DNA of 13,485 nucleotides, taken from VRUE01 sp035556755 (GTDB taxonomy: Bacteria; Actinomycetota; Thermoleophilia; Solirubrobacterales; 70-9). The DNA lies in contig DATMEP010000093.1 in assembly GCA_035556755.1 (NCBI GenBank), positions 1-13,485 on the forward strand. Reading direction: 5' to 3'. Of this stretch, positions 1-5,379 are shown in pieces. Each line of letters opens with the position of its first letter. The stretch's first letter is position 1. The notes under the pieces are model-generated. The model was not told where the DNA came from and did not search any database. It worked only from the letters and a program-made list of their open reading frames with translations. The translations under genes and the position numbers were made by a program.

Positions 1-1128
1 CTTCGACGTATCCGCCCATAGCTTCGCCCGCTCGCGACGCTTGATCTTGCTCGCCGGGTCGAGGCGGGCGACCATCCGCTGTTCGCCTTCGCGGACGTCG
101 GTGACGCCGGTCTCCTCGATGCTGTCGGCGACGGCGTCGGCGAGCTGGTCTGACTCGATCCCTTCGGACTGGACGTGGAAGTAGGCGTAGAGGTCGGAGC
201 CGAGCGACTCGACCAGGTCGATCTCCGCCTCGAAGACGACGCCGCGCTCCTCGGCGAGGTCGCCGACCAGGGAGGCGTCCTCGAAGCGCTCCGGGCGCAG
301 GCCGGCGATCACGGGGCCGTCGCGGCGCCCACGCGCCTCCTCGCTCAGCTCGGCCTCGCCGATCGGCAGCACCACCCTGTCTGAAGCTATTTCTGCCGGC
401 ATGAAGTTCATCGCCGGCGAGCCGATGAAGCCGGCGACGAAGAGGTTGCGCGGCTCTTCGTACAGTTCGGCCGGGGTGCCTACCTGCTGCAGCTGGCCGG
501 CCCGCATCACCGCGACCCGGTCGCCGAGCGTCATCGCCTCGGTCTGGTCGTGGGTGACGTAGACGGTGGTCGTCTCCAACCGCGACTGTAGTTTCGCCAC
601 CTCGGTCCGCATCTGGACGCGCAGCTTCGCGTCGAGGTTGGAGAGCGGCTCGTCCATCAGGAAGGCCTTCGGGTCGCGGACGATCGCCCGACCCATCGCC
701 ACCCGCTGCCGCTGCCCGCCGGAGAGGTTGGCCGGGCGGCGGTCGAGGTGCGCGGTGAGGTCGAGCGTCTTCGCCGTCTCCTCGACCTTGCGGTCGATCT
801 CCGCCTGGTCGACCCCGGCCAACTTCAGCGCGAAGCCCATGTTCTCGCGCACGGTCATGTGCGGGTAGAGCGCGTAGTTCTGGAACACCATCGCCACGTC
901 GCGGTCCTTCGGCGCCCGGTCGTTGACGACCTCGTCGTCGATCTTCACCTCTCCGCTCGTCACGTCCTCGAGCCCGGCGATCATCCGCAGCGCCGTCGAC
1001 TTGCCACAGCCCGAGGGGCCGACGAGGATCATGAACTCGCCGTCGCCGACGTCGAGGTTCATGTCCTTTACGGCCTCGGCCCCATCGGCGAAGACCTTGG
1101 TCACTCCATCGAGGGTTATCTCTGCCAT
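1..1128 (-). CDS. sugC: Sugar ABC transporter ATP-binding protein, SugC/MalK family (3' end cut off)
   Basis: This is the cytoplasmic ATPase that powers sugar import through the two permeases encoded just upstream. The 376 visible residues contain Walker A GPSGCGKST (37-45), a Q-loop at Q83, the ABC signature LSGGQRQR (135-142), Walker B FLMDEP (156-161), D-loop SNLD (163-166) and switch His193. From about residue 235 there is the C-terminal regulatory (TOBE/MalK-type) region typical of carbohydrate importers. No stop codon is reached. Family members are roughly 370-400 residues, so only a short tail should be missing. The ATG at 1128 has an AAAGGAG Shine-Dalgarno that overlaps the TAA stop of the sugB-like gene, 10 nt upstream, so it is the last visible gene of the operon. 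The sugC name rests on the whole operon resembling LpqY-SugABC; the ATPase alone would equally fit MsmK or UgpC. Confidence 0.93.
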   Translation of the reverse strand, partial: MAEITLDGVTKVFADGAEAVKDMNLDVGDGEFMILVGPSGCGKSTALRMIAGLEDVTSGEVKIDDEVVNDRAPKDRDVAMVFQNYALYPHMTVRENMGFALKLAGVDQAEIDRKVEETAKTLDLTAHLDRRPANLSGGQRQRVAMGRAIVRDPKAFLMDEPLSNLDAKLRVQMRTEVAKLQSRLETTTVYVTHDQTEAMTLGDRVAVMRAGQLQQVGTPAELYEEPRNLFVAGFIGSPAMNFMPAEIASDRVVLPIGEAELSEEARGRRDGPVIAGLRPERFEDASLVGDLAEERGVVFEAEIDLVESLGSDLYAYFHVQSEGIESDQLADAVADSIEETGVTDVREGEQRMVARLDPASKIKRRERAKLWADTSK

Positions 1129-1138
1129 CGGGGCTCCT

Positions 1139-1981
1139 TTATCCCTTGACCGCCCCGGCGGTGAGGCCGGAGACGATGCGTCGCTGGAAGAAGAGGACGA
1201 AGACGATGATCGGCACGGTCACGACCACGGCGGCGGCGGCGATGCTGCCGGTCGGTTCGGTGAAGGACGACTCGCCGGTGAAGAAGGCAAGGGCCGCCGG
1301 CACGGTGCGCGAGGCGTCCGAGGAAGTGAGCGAGATCGCGAAGAGGAAGTCGTTCCAGGCGAAGATGAAGACGAGGATCGCCGCCGTGAACATGCCCGGC
1401 GCGGCGAGCGGCACGATCACCTTGCGGAAGGCCTGGAACGGGGTCGCCCCGTCGACCTGGGCCGCCTGCTCCAGCTCCCACGGGATCTCGCGGAAGAAGG
1501 CGGTCAGGGCGTAGATCGCCAGCGGCAGTGAGAAGGTCAGGTAGGGGATGATCAGCCCCGGATAGGTGTCATAGAGGCCGAGCGCCCGCCACATGTCGAA
1601 CAGCGGCCCGATCGTCGAGATCGGCGGGAACATCGCGATCGCCAGCGCCCCGGCGAGGATCACCCGCTTGCCCGGGAATTCGAGCCGGGCGATCGCGTAG
1701 GCGGCGAAGGAGGCGAGGACGATCGAGATCACCGTCGTCGTCAGCGCGATCAGAATCGAGTTGATCAGCGGTTTGATGAAGGGGCTGTCGTCGACGCCGC
1801 CTTCGAACAGGCTCTCGTAGTTTTCGAAGGAGATCTCAGCGGGGATGAAGCGGCCGTCGGCGACCGCGTCGGTCGGCTTCAGCGAGAGCGAGATCAACCA
1901 CAGCACCGGGATCAGCGCGAAGATCAGCACCACGACGATGGCGATGCTCCAGAGGGTGTACTCGCGGCCTCCTCGCTCCAT
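1139..1981 (-). CDS. sugB: Sugar ABC transporter inner-membrane permease, SugB-like (MalG family)
   Basis: This is the second membrane-spanning subunit of the importer. The 280-residue protein has about six hydrophobic segments, the first at residues 11-33. The coupling-helix EAA loop is at about 171-190 (EQAAQVDGAT followed by PFQAFRKVIV) and would contact the ATPase. Several stretches match my memory of mycobacterial SugB almost word for word: SLSLKPT (31-37), AIARLEFPGKR (96-106), FFREIPWELE (162-171) and the C-terminus GLTAGAVKG. That resemblance supports orthology with the trehalose importer rather than a generic maltose permease. The ATG start lies 2 nt after the sugA-like stop with only a weak ribosome-binding site (GTGAAG), so translation is probably coupled. 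Family and role are confident; trehalose as substrate is inferred from similarity. Confidence 0.93.
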   Translation of the reverse strand: MERGGREYTLWSIAIVVVLIFALIPVLWLISLSLKPTDAVADGRFIPAEISFENYESLFEGGVDDSPFIKPLINSILIALTTTVISIVLASFAAYAIARLEFPGKRVILAGALAIAMFPPISTIGPLFDMWRALGLYDTYPGLIIPYLTFSLPLAIYALTAFFREIPWELEQAAQVDGATPFQAFRKVIVPLAAPGMFTAAILVFIFAWNDFLFAISLTSSDASRTVPAALAFFTGESSFTEPTGSIAAAAVVVTVPIIVFVLFFQRRIVSGLTAGAVKG

Positions 1982-1983
1982 CG

Positions 1984-2901
1984 CTACTTCACCGGCCTTC
2001 CTTCCTCGACCCTGGTCCCCAGCACCCGCACGTAGAAGGTGGCGATGACGAGAACGCAGAGAAAGATCAGCACCGAGACAGCGGAGCCGAGGCCGAGGTT
2101 GAGGCGCGAGATCAGCTGGTTGAAGCCAAGGATCGAGACCGATTCGGTGTCCTGCGCACCGGCGGTCATGATGAAGATCGTGTCGAAGACGCGGAAGGCG
2201 TCGAGGGTGCGGAAGAGCAGGGCGACGAGGATCGCCGGTTTCATCAGCGGCAGCGTGATCCGGGTGAAGCGCTGCCAGGCGCTCGCCCCGTCGACCTTGG
2301 CCGCCTCGTAGAGCTGGCTGTCGATCGTCACCAGGCCGGCCAGCAGCAGCAGCGCCATGAAGGGCGTCGTCTTCCAGACCTCGGCCATGATGATTACGGC
2401 GAAGGAACTGAAGCGGCCGCCGAACCAGTCCATGTCTTCGGAGATCAGCGGCAGGTTGTTGACGAAGCCGGTGTCGGGCGAGAAGGCGAATTGCCAGGAG
2501 AAGGCCGCGACGACGGTGATGATCCCGTAGGGAATGAGGACCGCGGTGCGGACGACGCCGCGGCCGAAGATCGCCCTATGCATAACCAGGGCGATGACCA
2601 TCCCCAGCACCAGCTCGATCGAGACAGTGGTCACGGTGAGGAACACGGTGTTGAAGAGGTCCGTCCACCAGAGGTCGGAGCTGAGCACTGCGCTGTAGTT
2701 GTCGAACCCGACGAAGCCGCCCTCGTCAGGGAAGCGGAGGTCGATCTGCTGCACCGAGAGGACGAGCGCGTAGCCGATCGGGTAGGCGGTGACGGCGAGC
2801 ATCGCGATCACCGCCGGCGCGCAGAGCAGCCAGGCGAGGCGGCGTTCGGAGCGCGTCCTCTCGCTGACCGGGGCCGGGCCTCGCTCCGCGTGCGCCTCCA
2901 T
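1984..2901 (-). CDS. sugA: Sugar ABC transporter inner-membrane permease, SugA-like (MalF family)
   Basis: This is the first membrane-spanning subunit of the importer and pairs with the SugB-like permease. The 305-residue protein has a charged cytoplasmic N-terminus (1-21) and about six transmembrane segments. The EAA coupling loop, YEAAKVDGASAWQRFTRITL, spans about 198-217. Resemblance to mycobacterial SugA, from memory, is strong at VTAYPIGYAL (37-46), RTAVLIPYGI (118-127), AEVWKTTPFM (173-182) and ALLFRTLDAFR (227-237). The ATG at 2901 shares one base with the TGA of the binding-protein gene (TGATG), which implies translational coupling and a stoichiometric operon. No truncation or frameshift is visible. 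Substrate assignment depends on homology only. Confidence 0.93.
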   Translation of the reverse strand: MEAHAERGPAPVSERTRSERRLAWLLCAPAVIAMLAVTAYPIGYALVLSVQQIDLRFPDEGGFVGFDNYSAVLSSDLWWTDLFNTVFLTVTTVSIELVLGMVIALVMHRAIFGRGVVRTAVLIPYGIITVVAAFSWQFAFSPDTGFVNNLPLISEDMDWFGGRFSSFAVIIMAEVWKTTPFMALLLLAGLVTIDSQLYEAAKVDGASAWQRFTRITLPLMKPAILVALLFRTLDAFRVFDTIFIMTAGAQDTESVSILGFNQLISRLNLGLGSAVSVLIFLCVLVIATFYVRVLGTRVEEGRPVK

Positions 2902-4193
2902 CAGAGCAGCCCTTCCCGCTTGACCGCGTCTTCGACCTTCTCCAGCAGTTCGTCGTAGACCGAGGTTGCGTCGGCCGGGTCGATCTTGTCGGGCGGGTGA
3001 AGCGAGCGCTGCACCGCGAGGCTGACGTCCTGGTAGGCGGCGGTGCTCGGCCGCGGGCCGGCGTCCTTGATCGATTTCCGCACCAGCTGGGCGAAGCCGG
3101 GGTAGGCCTCGGTCACGACTTTGGTCGAGTAGAGGTCCGAGCGCGAGGGCGGCAGCCCGTCGAGTTCGGTCGCGGTCAGCTGACTCTCTTTCCCGGCCAG
3201 GCAGGCCGCCGCGTCGAAGGCGACGTCCTTGTTCTCCGAGAAGGAGCTGACGGCGAGGTTGAAGCCGCCCAGCGGCGGTTTGCTGGGGCGGTTGGCGTCG
3301 ACCCGCGGGAAGCGGGCGTAGCCCATCTCTTTGCCGATTTCCGGTGCTTCGGCCTGGGCGCTTCCGTAGGCGAAGGTGTAGTTGGTCATGAAGGCCGAGT
3401 CGCCGGCCTCGAAGGCGAGCCGGGAGGTGTCCTCGGTCGAGGTCGATAGTCCCGTCGGCGCCGCGGAGGAGTTGGCGAAGCGACCGATCACTTCCAGCGC
3501 CCGCGTCGTCGGCGCCTCGGCGAGGTCAACGGTCTCAGGCCCGGAGAGCAACTGCGTGCCGGCGCTCTCGATCAAGGCGTTGGCCCATACGGTGAAGCCC
3601 TCGTAGCGGTTGGCCTGGATCTGGATCGTGCCGGCGTTGGCGCGGCCCAGCTCTTCGGCCTGGTCGATCATCTCGTCCCAGGTGCGCGGCGGCTGTTTGA
3701 CCAGGTCTTTGCGGTACCAGAGCAGCTGCGTGTTGGTGTTGAACGGCGCGGCGTAGAGCTTGCCCTCGAAGGAGGCGGTTTCGATCACGCCGGGGAAGAC
3801 CTCTTCGGTCGCTTTGCGCTTCAGCGGCCCGGTCCACTCCTCGACCCAGCCGGCGTTGGCGAACTCGCCGGTCCAGATCACGTCCATGCCGATGATGTCG
3901 ATCGAGGAGTCGTCGGCGCCGAGCCGCCGGACCAGCTGTTCGCGCTGCTGGCTGGCTTCGGTCGGCAGGAATTCCGGTTCGACCTCGTAGCGGCCGCCCG
4001 ATTCTTCGCTGCAGCGTTTGGAGACTTCCTCGATCGTCCCGCCCGGCTGGATCGCGACGAAGAAGCTCAGCGTCGGGGTCTGCGCACCCTCGGAGTCGTC
4101 GCCGCAGCCGCTGAGGACGGCGACCAGGAGAACCGACACCGCCAGACAGGCAAGGAGCCCGATCGCAGTTCGTGATGCCAAGTTCTCCTCCAT
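2901..4193 (-). CDS. lpqY: Sugar-binding lipoprotein of ABC importer, LpqY-like
   Basis: This is the extracellular solute-binding lipoprotein that captures sugar and delivers it to the SugA/SugB channel. Residues 10-29 form a hydrophobic signal segment ending in the lipobox L27-S28-G29-C30, so Cys30 should be lipidated after cleavage. The rest is a family-1 (maltose-binding type) fold. It matches remembered LpqY at MDVIWTGEFANAGW, YAAPFNTNTQLLWYR, RLAFEAGDSAF, and LGGFNLAVS. Length (430 residues) is close to mycobacterial LpqY. The start is ambiguous. The ATG at 4193 has GGAG touching the codon with no spacing. The TTG at 4181 (residue 5) has an excellent GGAGGAG 3 nt upstream and leaves the signal peptide intact, so the true start may be 4181. 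It is the first gene of the operon and follows a candidate promoter. LpqY recognises trehalose in mycobacteria; the sugar here is inferred. Confidence 0.92.
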   Translation of the reverse strand: MEENLASRTAIGLLACLAVSVLLVAVLSGCGDDSEGAQTPTLSFFVAIQPGGTIEEVSKRCSEESGGRYEVEPEFLPTEASQQREQLVRRLGADDSSIDIIGMDVIWTGEFANAGWVEEWTGPLKRKATEEVFPGVIETASFEGKLYAAPFNTNTQLLWYRKDLVKQPPRTWDEMIDQAEELGRANAGTIQIQANRYEGFTVWANALIESAGTQLLSGPETVDLAEAPTTRALEVIGRFANSSAAPTGLSTSTEDTSRLAFEAGDSAFMTNYTFAYGSAQAEAPEIGKEMGYARFPRVDANRPSKPPLGGFNLAVSSFSENKDVAFDAAACLAGKESQLTATELDGLPPSRSDLYSTKVVTEAYPGFAQLVRKSIKDAGPRPSTAAYQDVSLAVQRSLHPPDKIDPADATSVYDELLEKVEDAVKREGLL

Positions 4194-4198
4194 CTCCG

Positions 4199-4216
4199 CC
4201 CCGCGGTGGCGCGGGG
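4199..4216 (-). promoter_or_regulatory. GC hairpin in the leader just upstream of the lpqY-like start
   Basis: On the minus strand CCCCGCG-CCAC-CGCGGGG forms a perfect 7-bp, all-GC stem with a 4-nt loop. It ends 5 nt before the ATG at 4193. Folding would include the GGGGC side of the only purine-rich stretch ahead of that ATG, but would leave the GGAGGAG that serves the TTG at 4181 free. It could tune translation or be chance in GC-rich DNA. Confidence 0.3.
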
Positions 4217-4229
4217 GCGCAATGAGGAG

Positions 4230-4255
4230 ATGCCCGACTGGACGGAGCTCTAAAC
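4230..4255 (-). promoter_or_regulatory. Candidate SigF/SigB-type promoter for the sugar importer operon
   Basis: On the minus strand GTTT (4255-4252), a 16-nt spacer and GGGCAT (4235-4230) match the actinobacterial SigF-type consensus GTTT-N15-17-GGGTAT with one mismatch. Transcription would begin near 4223, leaving a leader of about 30-45 nt. The site sits between the terminator of the upstream gene and the lpqY-like start, exactly where a promoter is needed. This is a short motif match only, and the organism's sigma factors are unknown. Confidence 0.35.
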
Positions 4256-4301
4256 GGAAAGAGAAGAGCCCATCGGGATCGCCACGGCGATCCCGATGGG
4301 C
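4251..4301 (-). terminator. Rho-independent terminator after the secreted-protein gene
   Basis: Read on the minus strand, GCCCATCGGGATCGCC (4301-4286) and its exact reverse complement (4283-4268) form a perfect 16-bp stem separated by only 2 nt, so the real loop takes a closing pair or two. A pyrimidine-rich, T-biased tail (TCTTCTCTTTCCGTTT) follows. It begins 16 nt after the stop of the secreted-protein gene, and insulates the importer operon from upstream transcription. Confidence 0.85.
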
Positions 4302-4317
4302 CGGTACTGGCTAGGCG

Positions 4318-5316
4318 CTAACCGTTCGATTTCGGTTTGGGGCCTTTCCCTTTCCCTTTCCCTTTGGCTTTGCGAGGCGGTTTTTTCTGACCCCGCAGTT
4401 TCGCGTTCAGGCCGCTGGCGGTTGGCGGCCCGACGATGTTCGGAGCGGTCGCCGAGACGCTCAGCATCAGGAACCGTTTGCGCAACAGCTCTTTGAGCTT
4501 GGCTTTGAGGTTCTGCGGGAACAGCATGGTGAATTTCGCGATTGCCCCCGGTGCGACTATCTGAGTGCCGCCGTTCAGTTTGGCCTGTTTGCCTTTGCCC
4601 AGTTTGACCGTGCCATTGACCGTGACCGGGGCCTGGAAGCTGCTCGTCACGAGGATGTTGACAAGGCCTTTTCTGGCGGTTGAAGAGACACCCAGCGTGA
4701 CCACCGGGCACGGAGTCTGGAACGCCGCGTTCTGCGGGCATTTGTCCTGCGTCTCGTCACCGTAGCCGTCGTTGTCGACGTCGGGCTCAACGGTGGCGGT
4801 GACAGGGATGCGAAGGTCCGTGGTGACTTCGAAGAATTCGGCGCTGGAGCCGACGCCCCCGCCGCCGCCTTCGATGACGCCGATCACGAAGGGCCCACCG
4901 CCTTCGCAGACGAGGACTCCGAATTCACTTTGCCCGAACAGGCCAAGTCGGTCACCCGCCTGAACCGGGATCCTGGCGTCGAAGCTGCTTCCACCCCCGG
5001 CGACGGATCCCGAAGCTTCCCCGACGATCTGAACGGTGTTTGGACCGGTCGTGCGGAGGACCTTGAGGGTCTGGGGAACCGTGAACGGAACGGGAACGAA
5101 GTTGACCCTCCATTTGGTGATTACCCCTGCGCTCGGCGCAGTGACGGGCAGTGGATTGCCCGGTGCCGAGATGTCAAAGAAGGTGAACGGGATTTCGAGG
5201 GCTTCGTTGGCAGTGCAGTTGTCGCCGAATTCAGTCGCGGCTGAGGCACTAGAGGCCCCGAAGGCTGAGATTGCGAGCAGCGACGCTGCCGCGATCCCGA
5301 TGAACTTCTTTTTCAT
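4318..5316 (-). CDS. Secreted protein of unknown function with a thrombospondin type 3-like motif and a Lys/Gly tail
   Basis: I do not recognise a functional family. The 332-residue product has a clear Sec signal peptide: MKKK, a hydrophobic core, and a likely cut after ASSASA at residue 26. The mature N-terminal half (27-175) is rich in Gly, Pro and beta-prone residues, with cysteines at 34 and 137. Residues 177-194 contain PDVDNDGYGDETQDKCP, like a thrombospondin type 3 or calcium-binding Asp loop, followed by a second Cys at 203. A beta-rich domain (205-300) precedes a strongly basic tail (306-332) of KGKGKGKG type that could bind envelope polymers or nucleic acid. The ATG at 5316 has AGGAG 5 nt upstream, inside a stem-loop. 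It is monocistronic by appearance: unusual leader before it, strong terminator after it. An extracellular or wall-associated role is inferred from the signal peptide only. Confidence 0.85.
   Translation of the reverse strand: MKKKFIGIAAASLLAISAFGASSASAATEFGDNCTANEALEIPFTFFDISAPGNPLPVTAPSAGVITKWRVNFVPVPFTVPQTLKVLRTTGPNTVQIVGEASGSVAGGGSSFDARIPVQAGDRLGLFGQSEFGVLVCEGGGPFVIGVIEGGGGGVGSSAEFFEVTTDLRIPVTATVEPDVDNDGYGDETQDKCPQNAAFQTPCPVVTLGVSSTARKGLVNILVTSSFQAPVTVNGTVKLGKGKQAKLNGGTQIVAPGAIAKFTMLFPQNLKAKLKELLRKRFLMLSVSATAPNIVGPPTASGLNAKLRGQKKPPRKAKGKGKGKGPKPKSNG
4343..4365. repeat. Hexanucleotide tandem repeat encoding the KGKGKG tail
   Basis: CCTTTC is repeated almost four times without error. On the coding (minus) strand this is AAAGGG-type DNA encoding alternating Lys-Gly near the C-terminus of the secreted protein. 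Because the unit is 6 bp, copy-number slippage would add or remove Lys-Gly pairs without changing frame. The coding strand also has regularly spaced GGG tracts. Confidence 0.8.
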
Positions 5317-5355
5317 TAGCTCTCCTGTTGCATAGGAAATTTTGGAGGAGCTAAT
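5315..5355 (-). promoter_or_regulatory. Leader stem-loop sequestering the RBS and start codon of the secreted-protein gene
   Basis: On the minus strand ATTAGCTCCTCC (5355-5344) pairs with GGAGAGCTAAT (5325-5315): 8 continuous base pairs, a one-base bulge and 3 more pairs, closing an 18-nt loop. The 3' arm contains the Shine-Dalgarno GGAG and the A and U of the start codon, so the folded mRNA should be poorly initiated. The 5' arm CTCCTCC is effectively a built-in anti-Shine-Dalgarno. The pairing is seen directly; regulation is inference. It could instead be a protein-binding DNA dyad. Confidence 0.5.
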
Positions 5356-5359
5356 CAGA

Positions 5360-5377
5360 TCCGCATGACAATGCGGA
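5360..5377 (-). terminator. Small hairpin immediately after purL (weak terminator or leader element)
   Basis: TCCGCAT-TGTC-ATGCGGA on the minus strand is a perfect 7-bp stem with a 4-nt loop that begins 3 nt after the purL TGA. No T-run follows (next bases TCTGATTAG), so it is a poor intrinsic terminator. It may protect the purL mRNA end, or act together with the RBS hairpin that starts only 4 nt further on. Confidence 0.3.
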
Positions 5378-5379
5378 AT

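Noticed and set aside
4343..4365. G-quadruplex in the GGGAAA repeat of the coding strand
   Set aside because: There are only three GGG tracts plus a GG, so a stable three-tetrad structure is not supported. Kept only as a tandem repeat.
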